A stretch of DNA of 64,000 bases, from the NCBI GenBank assembly GCA_036004665.1, contig DASYRG010000094.1:33893-97892 (forward strand), read 5' to 3'. Positions 44,435-53,191 of this stretch are shown piece by piece; positions within the stretch are counted from its first letter, which is position 1; each line of letters begins with the position of its first letter. Source of the stretch: JACQGZ01 sp036004665. GTDB lineage: Bacteria > Sysuimicrobiota > Sysuimicrobiia > Sysuimicrobiales > Humicultoraceae. A model generated the notes under the pieces. The model was not told the origin of the DNA. It did no database searches and saw only the letters and a list, made by a program, of their open reading frames with translations. The position numbers were made by a program, and so were the translations under genes.

Positions 44435-45457
44435 CTATTTGAGGACCGAAGCCAGCGTCTGGAAGGTTCCCACGAAGTAAGAAACGTTGTGGAAAGCCTC
44501 TCTGGCAATGGCGTCGGCCACCGCCCGAGCCTGCGTGCTGTCCTTGCCGAAGACGATGATGCGCGTGTTGTGGTCCTCCATCGGCAGGCGACCATCGTTC
44601 TTGGCCGCCAGGATCACCCCGACGTCCTTCCCCGGGAGCAGCTGGCTCTGGGGAATGTTCACCGCTGCGTGGATGCTCGCGGCCCTAAACTCTTCGGGCC
44701 CGCGCGCATCCACGAAAACGGCGGTCCTGTCCCCCCGGTAGGTGTAGAGGACGCCCTCCAATTCGATCGCGGTCAGGCCTACCAGGGCCCGCCAGGTGGG
44801 GATACCGAGCTGGTAGCGGCGGACATTAGTGTACCCCGCCGCCAGGAGCTCCTCTGCCAGGCGCTTGCTCTTCCCGCAGAACGGGCCGTTGCAGTAGAGG
44901 ACGATCGGCGCAGCCTTGTTTCCGCCCAGAACGCGTCCGATCTCACTGACGTCGGAGACGTAGAGGGCCAACGGCACGCCTGGCTTCGGAGCGACATTCA
45001 GGGCGCCGGCGATGTGGCTGATCGCGAACTCCTTGAACGGGCGCGCGTCGAACACCGTTGCGCTTCCGTCCGCGAGAATCCTGAGCAGCTCCTCCGTCGA
45101 CACCTCCACCGTCCTCTGGTTCGGCTCCATGAGCGTGGCCTGGAGGATACCGGCCACCGTCTGGGCGCCCACCAGCCCTGCCGCGGACAGGCCCACCGCC
45201 ACCGTCATGACCACGGCCAGGAGACTCCATCCCGCAGAACGCTTTCCGGTCCCTCTCTTCACCTTCCTCACCTCCCCATGTTCTCGGCTGAGCCGTCCCA
45301 GGTGGGAGCCCAGGAATTCCAGCAGTCTGGCCCCATGGCGAAAGGCGATGCGCTCGCCGCTCTCCACATGCTGGACCTCGCCCCACCAGGACCGGCGCGC
45401 CGCGGGCTCGAGGCGCAGGCGGACGACGAATGAGGCAGAGACGAGCTGTCCCGCCAC
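44435..45457 (-). CDS. Secreted tandem rhodanese, possibly fused to a short N-terminal domain
   Basis: 340 residues as drawn. Residues 1-60 (FVVRLRLEPAARRSWWGEVQHV, RIAFRHGARLLEFLGSHLG) look like a separate small protein often found beside SARP regulators (from memory). From GTG 45262 (preceded by AGGTGAGGAAG) the rest would start with its own signal segment (KRGTGKRSAGWSLLAVVMTVAVGLSAAG). The rhodanese domains follow: domain 1 (about 110-215) has YCNGPFCGKSKR with an active-site Cys; domain 2 (about 225-335) has FGKDSTQ with no Cys, so only the first should be active. Such proteins transfer sulfane sulfur extracytoplasmically. It lies between the SARP regulator and ftsA. Confidence 0.8.
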   Translation of the reverse strand: MAGQLVSASFVVRLRLEPAARRSWWGEVQHVESGERIAFRHGARLLEFLGSHLGRLSREHGEVRKVKRGTGKRSAGWSLLAVVMTVAVGLSAAGLVGAQTVAGILQATLMEPNQRTVEVSTEELLRILADGSATVFDARPFKEFAISHIAGALNVAPKPGVPLALYVSDVSEIGRVLGGNKAAPIVLYCNGPFCGKSKRLAEELLAAGYTNVRRYQLGIPTWRALVGLTAIELEGVLYTYRGDRTAVFVDARGPEEFRAASIHAAVNIPQSQLLPGKDVGVILAAKNDGRLPMEDHNTRIIVFGKDSTQARAVADAIAREAFHNVSYFVGTFQTLASVLK

Positions 45458-45554
45458 CGCTGCCTCCTCGACGACCGGGCAGCCATTTCCCCGGCCGGCG
45501 GCCGAAGAGTACGATGCGGGGGTGAAACTCGGGTGAAAGGGGATGGCCGGGGGG

Positions 45555-48500
45555 TTAAACGGGCAGCGTGGCCTGCTCGATGAGGGCCAGTGTCTCCGGC
45601 TCCGGGGTGACGCCCAGCTCCTCCCGCAGCAAGCGCTCGCAGGTCTGGAATGCGCGGATGGCGCCGTGGCGGTCGCCGCGCAGCAGGGCGTACCTGATCA
45701 GGTCGCGGTAGGCAGTTTCACGCAGGCGGTCGAGCTCGAGTACCCGCCGCGTGAACTCCGCCGCCTTTCGCATGTCCCCCTCGCTCGCGCAAAGCCGGGC
45801 CAGCGAGGCGAGGACGTCGATCTGGGCCTCGCGCCAGCGCTCCCGCTCCACGGCCGTCCAATCCTCGTAGATGTCTTCGTTCAAGAGGTCCCCCCGGTAG
45901 AGGGTGACGGCCGCCTCATAGCCGATGATGGCCTCCCCGGACCGGCCGCCCCTCTCGTGACCGTGGGCTTCATCCAGGTAGCGCCGGTAGGCATCGAGAT
46001 CGACCCAGCACCCTCCCCCGGCCTGGAATCGCAGCGTCTGGCCTTCCCGGACGATGAAATGCGATCGGCTCCCCTCGAGCAGCGGCTCCAGCGCTAGGCG
46101 AAGGTTCTTCACGGCCGCCTTCAGGTTGACCGCCCCCGCCCGGGCGCCCGCCTCTGGCCAGAACCGCTCGATGAGCTCATCTTGATGCACCGCCCGGCCG
46201 CGATGCAGTAGCAGATACTTCAGCAGCGATTTGACCTTCTGGGTCTTCCACTCTCCCTCCCCGATCCGCGACTCCCCGCGATAGACCTCAAAGTGACCGA
46301 ACAGGAAGATGCGCAACTCGGTCGGCTCGGGCTCGCGCAGGAGAGCGAGGGCCGCCTCGACTGCCCGCCGGACCTCGGGATCGGATCCCGCCAGGAAACG
46401 GGTCAGCGGCCGGCGCGCCCGGGGATCGCCAGCGCGTCCCAGGAGGCGGACAGCCTTCATCCGTAGCCTCGTATCCTTCAGCCCATCGATCAACGCCGGA
46501 ACCGCGGCTCCTCCCATGCCGGCCAGCAGACCATCGGCGGTATCTCCCTGGATCCCTTCCTGCAGAGCAGCAATGAGGAGGTCGATCGTCCAGCCCTCTG
46601 CCAGCAGAAACGGGACGAGGTCTTCAGGAGCGTTGGCCGCCTGGCCCAATGCCTCGGCGAGCACACCTGCGGCCTCCGCCGGCATCGTGGGGCCACCGGC
46701 GAGATCCCACCTCAACCGGGCCTGAAGAAATCTGCAGCGCGCCAGGCCCTGCGGCGACTTCCAGGCGGCGAGGATCTCCCGCGCCCGGGCCAGCGGGACG
46801 AGCGCCCCCTGGCTGCGGCCCGTCGCCCGCAACAGGCTCACCTGCTCCAGCAAGAGGACCGGCAAGATTCTGCCGAGCTTGACCCGTTCGACGATCTGCA
46901 GAGCCGCGTTGAGGAGCGACTCGGCTTCCACCACCGTCCCGCGCGCCCGCGCGACCCTGACCAGACCCAGATGCGCCCAGACTCGCGGTTCTTCCGATTC
47001 GCCGTCCCGGCACTTGGCCAGGGTCTGCTGGTAGTGGCTCTCGGCGGCGTTCACGTCGCCCGCCAGGTACGCCAGATCGCCGGCCAGATGGGTGAGCGTC
47101 AGGTCGTTGGCCCGTTCTCCCGTCTCCTCGTGCAGGCGACGCGCCGTTTGCAGCGTCGACTTGGCCTCCCCCGTGCGCGCCGCGGCGATGTCGATCCGGG
47201 CGAGCTCCGTGAATACGAACGCTTTGTAACTCAGCGAGCCGCGCTCTTCGGCGTGGCGCAGTGCCTCACGGTAGTGGTCGCGGGCGAGGCCGTAGGCGAA
47301 GCGTGCGCAGGCGACATGCCCCCTCAGGAAGGCCGGACCGAGCCCCCTCCCCGGTTGTGTCCCCTGGTGGACGACCTCACTGAGCTCCTCGATGACCTCT
47401 TCCGTCTCGTCCAACCGTCCCAGCTGCCACAGACAGCCCGCAAGATTGGAAAGGAGCCCGGACCGCATGCGAGGTTCGATCCGGTCGTCGAGGTGTGAGA
47501 GGCTCTGGCGGGCTAAGGCGACGGCCTCCTCGAATCGGTCCATCTGCGCATACATGACCACGACCCCGTGGACGGAGAACGCCCAAAGATTCGGGTCGAT
47601 TCCCTCGGCAGCGGACATCGCGCGCCGCGCGAAGGCGAGGCCGCCTTGATAGTCTCCAACGAACCGCGCGGAACTGGCCCCTGTTCGGGTGATCCAGGGA
47701 TGGCGCGTCTGGACCTCCTCGGGCAGGCGGGTGACCATCTCCCGGAAGGTATAGGCCAGCCTCGCGGTCAGGCGGTCGCCGTGGTAAGGCTTCATCACGC
47801 GCTCGGCCTCCTCGTAGGCGCCCGCGGCGAAGAAGTGGCGCACCGCCTGGTCGACGACCCCTTCGGCTTCCAGGTGGCTTCCCGCCCGCCGGTGCAGTGC
47901 CGCGATGACGTCACTCCCACGCCGCGCCAGCCGCTGCTGCAGGAACGCGGCGAACAGCTGGTGATAGCGAAACCGGCTCCCCTCCTCATCGAGGCGGTAT
48001 AAGAACAGGTTGTTCCGGTCGACGGTCTCCAAGAGGGTCACGGCGTTCCCCTGGTCGAGGAGCGCCTGGCAGAGCGATGGGCGGAGCTCGAAGAGGATCG
48101 ACGTTCGGAGGAGAAACTCCTGGATCTCGTCGCTCAACCCCTCGAGGACCGTCGTGGCCAGATAGTCGTAGATCTCGCGCGGCGTCCCCGGGAGGTCCGG
48201 CGTGCCACGGCCCCGGGCGGCCAGGGCCACGAGCTGGAGGGCCGCCGGCCACCCTTCGGTGCGCTCGGTCAGCTGGCGCGCCCGCAGCGAGTCCACCCCC
48301 AGGCCGTGACTCTGATGGAAGAACGCGGCGGCCTCCTCGGCGGTGAAGGCCAGCGCGTTCTTGTCCAGCACAGCGGCCTCAGCGCCGACGAGCAACCGGG
48401 GGAGTTCGCGCAGGTGCGGCCAGGTGCGTGTGGCGATGACCAGATGGACGTGCGGTGGGAGCCCCGGCAGGAGATGGTCGACGAGATCCTGGACCGCGGG

Positions 48501-48917
48501 ATTCTGATCGGCGACGTGAAAGTCGTCCAGCACCAGGAGGATGTCGGGCAGGCCCTCCAGCGCGCGGAGGAGCCGGGTCCGCAACTCGGATAGGCTCGGC
48601 CCGGTGGTAAGCACCGCCAGGACGTCCTCTCCGAAGTCTGCGACCACTCGACGGATCGCATCGACCAGCCCGGCGGCGAAGAGGTTGACGTCGCTGTCGC
48701 CTTCGTCCAGGGTGTACCAGGCGATGGGCAGGCCGAGGTCGGGAGCGGCGGAGAGGAGCAGACTCGTCTTTCCGTAGCCGGCCTCGGCCGAAAGCAGAAG
48801 GAACTTCCTGCGCAGCAGCTGTTGGACCGCCTGCGTGAGCCTCGGCCGCTTCAGCAGTGGAACGCCCAGGCGAGGGGGCCGCGTCTTGGTAGAGAGGACC
48901 TCCAGGGACTCGGCCAT
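45555..48917 (-). CDS. ATPase/TPR/HEAT transcription regulator with C-terminal SARP domains
   Basis: About 1,120 residues. An N-terminal STAND/MalT-type ATPase has Walker A AGYGKTS (about 51-57) and Walker B ILLVLDDFH (131-139). A winged-helix region and long TPR superhelix (about 360-760) follow, then a HEAT-like part (about 795-865: VPALIDGLKDTRLRMKAVRLLGRAGD). An OmpR-type DNA-binding domain (about 870-960: FGHFEVYRG, HQDELIERFWPEAG) and a bacterial transcriptional activator domain to the end complete it. Such proteins bind a ligand through the TPRs and activate target genes. ATG 48917 is preferred over TTG 48932. Its place between ftsQ and the rhodanese-ftsA-ftsZ block is unusual. Confidence 0.92.
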   Translation of the reverse strand: MAESLEVLSTKTRPPRLGVPLLKRPRLTQAVQQLLRRKFLLLSAEAGYGKTSLLLSAAPDLGLPIAWYTLDEGDSDVNLFAAGLVDAIRRVVADFGEDVLAVLTTGPSLSELRTRLLRALEGLPDILLVLDDFHVADQNPAVQDLVDHLLPGLPPHVHLVIATRTWPHLRELPRLLVGAEAAVLDKNALAFTAEEAAAFFHQSHGLGVDSLRARQLTERTEGWPAALQLVALAARGRGTPDLPGTPREIYDYLATTVLEGLSDEIQEFLLRTSILFELRPSLCQALLDQGNAVTLLETVDRNNLFLYRLDEEGSRFRYHQLFAAFLQQRLARRGSDVIAALHRRAGSHLEAEGVVDQAVRHFFAAGAYEEAERVMKPYHGDRLTARLAYTFREMVTRLPEEVQTRHPWITRTGASSARFVGDYQGGLAFARRAMSAAEGIDPNLWAFSVHGVVVMYAQMDRFEEAVALARQSLSHLDDRIEPRMRSGLLSNLAGCLWQLGRLDETEEVIEELSEVVHQGTQPGRGLGPAFLRGHVACARFAYGLARDHYREALRHAEERGSLSYKAFVFTELARIDIAAARTGEAKSTLQTARRLHEETGERANDLTLTHLAGDLAYLAGDVNAAESHYQQTLAKCRDGESEEPRVWAHLGLVRVARARGTVVEAESLLNAALQIVERVKLGRILPVLLLEQVSLLRATGRSQGALVPLARAREILAAWKSPQGLARCRFLQARLRWDLAGGPTMPAEAAGVLAEALGQAANAPEDLVPFLLAEGWTIDLLIAALQEGIQGDTADGLLAGMGGAAVPALIDGLKDTRLRMKAVRLLGRAGDPRARRPLTRFLAGSDPEVRRAVEAALALLREPEPTELRIFLFGHFEVYRGESRIGEGEWKTQKVKSLLKYLLLHRGRAVHQDELIERFWPEAGARAGAVNLKAAVKNLRLALEPLLEGSRSHFIVREGQTLRFQAGGGCWVDLDAYRRYLDEAHGHERGGRSGEAIIGYEAAVTLYRGDLLNEDIYEDWTAVERERWREAQIDVLASLARLCASEGDMRKAAEFTRRVLELDRLRETAYRDLIRYALLRGDRHGAIRAFQTCERLLREELGVTPEPETLALIEQATLPV

Positions 48918-48988
48918 GTGGCTCTTTCCCAATCTCCGGTGGCTCTCGGCTTCTGTGCGTACGGCGTTCCAACCTGCCGCAGGTGGGA

Positions 48989-49672
48989 TTAGGGGGACTG
49001 GCGGGGTTTGATCACCACCTGATCGGCGAGACTGAAGTCGAGGTACTCCAGGACGGCGCCCTCGGCCCGCAGCCGGCGCAGGACCTCTGGAGCGGCGTCG
49101 AGGCGGCGGGCCACCCCCCGCAGCGGACCGCCGCGGACCTCCAGGCCGTCCCGCAGATAGATGAAGACCTCGCGCTCCCGGGAGATCTGCAGGTGGACGA
49201 TCTCAGACCGCAGCGCCTCGGGGAGGCGCGGCAGGAGCGCCAGCCCCTCGCGCACCGCCACGGAGTCGATCCGCTGGCCCGGCGTCGCCCAGGGGAGTGT
49301 CCTTCCTCTCTCGGAGACCATCAGCAGGACCGGCCGGACCGTCTGCACCTCGATGATGATCCCGCGCGCGTCGACCAGCGCGTAACCCCGCGCAAACGGC
49401 GCCGTGGCCACCGTCCTCCGCTCGCGCACCCTGATCTGGATCGCGTGAGGCGCCCTCGCCCGGACGTCCGCGGCGGCAATGCGCGGGTGAGCGCCCAGGC
49501 GCGCGGCCACCTCGCGTATGTTGATGAGGAAGATCGAGCGCGCGCCGGGCGCCAGCCCGGAGGCGGCGATCACCTCCTGGGCGGTCAGGCGCTCGAGCCC
49601 CTCGACCTCGATCCGTTCGAGGGCGAAGAGCGAGGAGGCCGGCAGGCTCGCCGCCGCCAGCAGGAACGCCAT
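48989..49672 (-). CDS. ftsQ: Cell division protein FtsQ/DivIB (POTRA domain)
   Basis: About 228 residues. A hydrophobic N-terminal helix (LRFAVLMAFLLAAASLP) is followed by the POTRA domain (LERIEVEGLERLTAQEVIAASGL, IREVAARLGAHPRIAAADVRA) and the FtsQ/DivIB beta domain. It joins the divisome and links FtsB/L. The family is divergent. ATG 49672 is the only start after murB ends at 49692, but it would shorten the cytoplasmic tail; the frame is open to 49771 within murB, so the start is uncertain. Confidence 0.85.
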   Translation of the reverse strand: MAFLLAAASLPASSLFALERIEVEGLERLTAQEVIAASGLAPGARSIFLINIREVAARLGAHPRIAAADVRARAPHAIQIRVRERRTVATAPFARGYALVDARGIIIEVQTVRPVLLMVSERGRTLPWATPGQRIDSVAVREGLALLPRLPEALRSEIVHLQISREREVFIYLRDGLEVRGGPLRGVARRLDAAPEVLRRLRAEGAVLEYLDFSLADQVVIKPRQSP

Positions 49673-49691
49673 CAGGACGGCAAAGCGCAGG

Positions 49692-50603
49692 CTAGATCTC
49701 CCCCAGCACCTTGATCTCCAGCTCCAGCTGGCGCCCTGCCCGCTCGCGTACGCGCGCACGCACCCGCTCAATCAGGGCGAGCACATTGGCGGCGGTGGCC
49801 CGATCGCGGTTGACGATGTAGTTGGCGTGGATCTCCGAGACGACGGCGTCCCCGACTGCCATCCCCTTGCAGCCCGCCAGATCGATCAGCCGGCCGGCGT
49901 GGTCGCCGTCGGGATTGCGGAAGACGCACCCGGACGAGGGGGGGCCGATGGGCTGGGTGGCGTTGCGCTGGGCCAGCCAGGTGTCCATCCGCTGCCGCAC
50001 CTCCACCGCGGGCGCCGCTGTCAGCTCCACCTCCACCTCCAGCACCACCGCGGGCTGCCCCTGCAGCGCGGAGGTCCGGTAGGCGAACTCCAGCCCGGAC
50101 CGGTCCAGATCCCGCTCTCCCTCGGGACCGATCACCCGCGCCCGCACCGTCACCTCAGACATGGCGTGGCCGTGTGCGCCGGCGTTCATCACGACCGCCC
50201 CACCCACCGAGGCGGGGATGCCGGCGGCAAACTCAAGCCCGGCCAGCCCGCGCCGCGCCGCCTCCTGAGCCAGGTAGGGGAGGCCGAGACCCGCCTCCGC
50301 CGCGACCCGGGAACCGTCGAAACGGGTCCGATCGGTCCCCTTGCCCACCTTTACCACAACACCGCGGATGCCAGCGTCGGCGATCAGGACGTTCGAGCCC
50401 TGCCCCAGAGTGATGAAGGGGATGCGGCGATCAAACAGAAAGCGCGCGGTCTGGCGCAGTTCCTCCAGCGCGCGGGGGATGACCAGCAGGTCGGCCGGCC
50501 CCCCGATGCGCATCGAGACGTGCCGCCACAGCGGTTCGCCGGGACGGACGTCCCGCGCCCGCCGGCGCAGCTCTTCCTCCAGGGCGAGGGGCCGCACGCT
50601 CAC
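49692..50603 (-). CDS. murB: UDP-N-acetylmuramate dehydrogenase
   Basis: 303 residues. FAD-binding RIGGPADLLVIPRALEELRQ, TLGQGSNVLIADAGIRGVVVK, GLEFAAGIPASVGGAVVMNAGAHGHAMS and the SSGCVFRNP active-site segment match type II MurB. It reduces UDP-GlcNAc-enolpyruvate to UDP-MurNAc with NADPH. It overlaps murC by four bases upstream (ATG/GTG coupling) and is followed by ftsQ. Confidence 0.97.
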   Translation of the reverse strand: MSVRPLALEEELRRRARDVRPGEPLWRHVSMRIGGPADLLVIPRALEELRQTARFLFDRRIPFITLGQGSNVLIADAGIRGVVVKVGKGTDRTRFDGSRVAAEAGLGLPYLAQEAARRGLAGLEFAAGIPASVGGAVVMNAGAHGHAMSEVTVRARVIGPEGERDLDRSGLEFAYRTSALQGQPAVVLEVEVELTAAPAVEVRQRMDTWLAQRNATQPIGPPSSGCVFRNPDGDHAGRLIDLAGCKGMAVGDAVVSEIHANYIVNRDRATAANVLALIERVRARVRERAGRQLELEIKVLGEI

Positions 50604-51982
50604 GAGGAGACACGAACGGCCAGGCGCTCGACGATGGTCGCCGCGGACTCGCCGATATCGCCGGCGCCAAGGGTGAGGATGAGATCACCCTCCCGCGCCG
50701 CCCCGGTGACCCGCTCCACCGCTGCCTCCGCCGAGGACACGAAGGTCACCGGACGCCGCGCGGCGACCGCGTTGACGATCAACGCGGCGGTGACGCCGGG
50801 GATGGGCGCCTCGTCCGCCGGGTAGATCTCGGTGATGAAGACCTCGTCGGCGTCGCGGAAGGCGTTGGCGAACTGCGCGTGGGTGGTGCGCGTCCTGCTG
50901 TAGCGGTGGGGCTGAAAGAGGGCGACGACGCGCCGTCCCGGCCAGCACTCCCGCGCCGCCCGCAGGACGGCCGCCACCTTGACAGGGTTGTGGGCGTAAT
51001 CGTCCGCGACCAGGATTCCCCCCACTTCTCCCTGGATGGCGAAGCGCCGCGCTACCCCCCTGAAAGCCGCCAGCGCTCGGCCGATAGTCTCAAAGGGGAT
51101 CTCCACCTGCAGCCCGACCGCGACCGCGGCGAGGGCGTTGGCCACGTTGTAGCGGCCGGGCACCGCCAGGGTGATCTTTCCCAGCCGACGGCCGCCCCGG
51201 CGGACCTGAGCAACACTGCGCGCACCGCTGAGCTCCTCCACCTCCCCCGTCACATCGGCGTCGCTGCTCAGCCCGTAGGTGACGGTGGGGACGGAGACGC
51301 TGCGGGCCATGCGGGCCACGGTGCGGTGGTCGGCGCAGAGCACCGCAAAACCGTCCGGCTTGATCCCCTGCAGGAAACGGATGAAGGTCGCCTCCAGCTG
51401 GTGGGCGGAGGCGTAGAAATCGGCGTGATCGGTGAGGTCGATGCTTGTCACCACCGCCGCCCAGGGGACGACGTCCACCAGCGAGCCGTCGCTCTCGTCA
51501 ACCTCGGCCACCGTCCAACTTCCCCGCCCGACGCGCGTGTTGCCCCCGAAGGCCGGGACCTCCGCGCCGACCAGGGCCGTGGGGTCGAACCCGCCCTCGA
51601 TCAGGACAGCCGCGGTCATGGCCGTGGTCGTGGTCTTGCCGTGGGTGCCCGCCACGGCGATGGACCGTCCCTCGGTCATTACCTGGGCGAGCAGTTCGGC
51701 CCGGTGCCGCACCGGTAGGCCGCGCCTCCGCGCCGCCAGCAGCTCGGGGTTCTCGAGTCCCACCGCCCGGGTGACCACAACCAGGTCGACCCCGCTGAGA
51801 TGAGAGGGCGCGTGACCTTCGTGGATGACGGCGCCCATCTCCTCCAGACGGCGCGTGACCTCCGACGCGCGGATGTCGCAGCCCGAGACCATCACGCCGC
51901 GGGCCAGCAGCAGGTGCGCCAGGGCGGACATCCCGACGCCGCCGACGCCGACGAAGTGGACGTGCTGGGAAGGGTCAATCAT
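50600..51982 (-). CDS. murC: UDP-N-acetylmuramate--L-alanine ligase
   Basis: 460 residues. HFVGVGGVGMSALAHLLL at the N-terminus, the normal P-loop AGTHGKTTTTAM, EVDESDGSL, and the C-terminal YAHNPVKVAAVL with FQPHRYSRT. It adds L-Ala to UDP-MurNAc using ATP. Unlike MurD and MurE of this cluster its P-loop is canonical. ATG 51982 overlaps the murG stop and its 3' end overlaps murB. Confidence 0.97.
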   Translation of the reverse strand: MIDPSQHVHFVGVGGVGMSALAHLLLARGVMVSGCDIRASEVTRRLEEMGAVIHEGHAPSHLSGVDLVVVTRAVGLENPELLAARRRGLPVRHRAELLAQVMTEGRSIAVAGTHGKTTTTAMTAAVLIEGGFDPTALVGAEVPAFGGNTRVGRGSWTVAEVDESDGSLVDVVPWAAVVTSIDLTDHADFYASAHQLEATFIRFLQGIKPDGFAVLCADHRTVARMARSVSVPTVTYGLSSDADVTGEVEELSGARSVAQVRRGGRRLGKITLAVPGRYNVANALAAVAVGLQVEIPFETIGRALAAFRGVARRFAIQGEVGGILVADDYAHNPVKVAAVLRAARECWPGRRVVALFQPHRYSRTRTTHAQFANAFRDADEVFITEIYPADEAPIPGVTAALIVNAVAARRPVTFVSSAEAAVERVTGAAREGDLILTLGAGDIGESAATIVERLAVRVSS

Positions 51983-53190
51983 CGGGACGCGATCACCTTC
52001 GCCCCCATCTCCTCGGAGGTGCGCGGCCTGGGCAGACCGGCGGCCTCCAGCAACAGATCGACCACCCGGTCGGCGGCATGGGGGTGCGCCACAGCGCGGG
52101 CGGCCTCCCCCATCTCGCGGCGCCGGACCGGAGCGCGCAGCAGCGCCCCCAACGACTGCGCCAGACGGATGCCGGTGAGGTCTGCGTCGGCGATGAGCTC
52201 CGCTGCCCCCGCCTCGACCAGCGGGCGCGCGTTGGCCTCTTGATGATCCCCGGCGGCGTGGGGATAGGGCACCAGGATTGCCGGCAGTCCCCAGGCGGTC
52301 ACCTCCGCCAGCGTCGAAGCCCCCGCGCGGCAGATGATCAGATCGGCGGCGGCGTAGGCGTCGCCCATCCGTTCGATGAAGGGCACCGCCACCTGGCGCA
52401 GCACCGGTGGTCCCACGTGCTCGCGGTGGCCGATCTCACGCCGCACCCACTCCAGGTCCTCGCTCCCAGTCTGCCCGCCCGTCTGCCCGCCCGTCTGCCC
52501 ACCCGTCTGCCCACCCGTCTGCCCACCTGTCTGGTGGAGGATCTGCACGGGCTCGTACATCAACAGCGTCGCCGCCTCGGTGATCGCGCGGTTGATAGTA
52601 TGGGCCCCCTGGCTCCCCCCGAGCGTAAGGATGGTGAACCGGTCCGGCGCCAGCCCCAAGGCCGCCCGCGCCGCGCGGCGCTCTCCCCGCAGCACCGACG
52701 GCCGCACGGGCACGCCCGTGATCACCGCCCGATCGCGCGGAAAGACGCCCGCCGCCGCCGGAGGGAGTGAGATCCTCGTGGCCCAACGTCCCAACCAGCG
52801 GTTGGTCAGGCCGGGAATGGCGTTCTGTTCCTGCACCACCAGGGGCATGCCCAGCAGGACCGCTGCGAGCCCGACCGGTCCGGCCACATATCCTCCGGTG
52901 GCCAGCACTGCGTCAGGCCTCAAACCTCCCAGCTGCAGCGCGGCCTGTACGAGTCCCAGCAGGTTGACGGCCGCCGCCTTGAGCTGTCCAACCCCCAGCC
53001 GGCGCGGCAGCGGATGAGCGGCCACGCGTGTATAGGGCCAGCCGGACTCGGGGACGATCCTCGACTCAATTCGCGTCCCCCCCATGAAACGCACCTCCGC
53101 CTCCGGCATCCGGGCGAGGAGGGCCTCCGCCACCGCGAGACCGGGATAGAGATGCCCACCGGTTCCACCCCCCGTGATGACCAGCCGCAT
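51979..53190 (-). CDS. murG: MurG lipid II synthase with internal GGQT tandem repeat
   Basis: 403 residues (usual about 355-370). GGGTGGHLYPGLAVAEAL and the C-terminal donor site (LIICRAGASTLAEVTAWGLPAILVPYPHA) identify MurG, which adds GlcNAc to lipid I on the inner membrane face. In the loop after ILHQTG, residues about 219-241 are a (GGQT)n run before SEDLEWV. The DNA there is a tandem of a 12-base unit; see separate repeat. ATG 53190, two bases after ftsW; overlaps murC by four bases. Confidence 0.96.
   Translation of the reverse strand: MRLVITGGGTGGHLYPGLAVAEALLARMPEAEVRFMGGTRIESRIVPESGWPYTRVAAHPLPRRLGVGQLKAAAVNLLGLVQAALQLGGLRPDAVLATGGYVAGPVGLAAVLLGMPLVVQEQNAIPGLTNRWLGRWATRISLPPAAAGVFPRDRAVITGVPVRPSVLRGERRAARAALGLAPDRFTILTLGGSQGAHTINRAITEAATLLMYEPVQILHQTGGQTGGQTGGQTGGQTGGQTGSEDLEWVRREIGHREHVGPPVLRQVAVPFIERMGDAYAAADLIICRAGASTLAEVTAWGLPAILVPYPHAAGDHQEANARPLVEAGAAELIADADLTGIRLAQSLGALLRAPVRRREMGEAARAVAHPHAADRVVDLLLEAAGLPRPRTSEEMGAKVIASR
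52469..52534 (+). repeat. 12-bp tandem repeat inside murG
   Basis: Five copies of a unit GTCTGCCC(A/G)CC(C/T) from 52469 to 52528, plus a half copy to 52534. On the coding strand each unit is CAG-ACN-GGN-GGG, giving Gln-Thr-Gly-Gly. Copies differ only by single bases, so the array is recent and able to change length without shifting frame. Confidence 0.95.
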
Positions 53191-53191
53191 G

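Noticed and set aside
52469..52534. Repeat array as a possible CRISPR
   Set aside because: Units abut without spacers and lie in frame inside murG.
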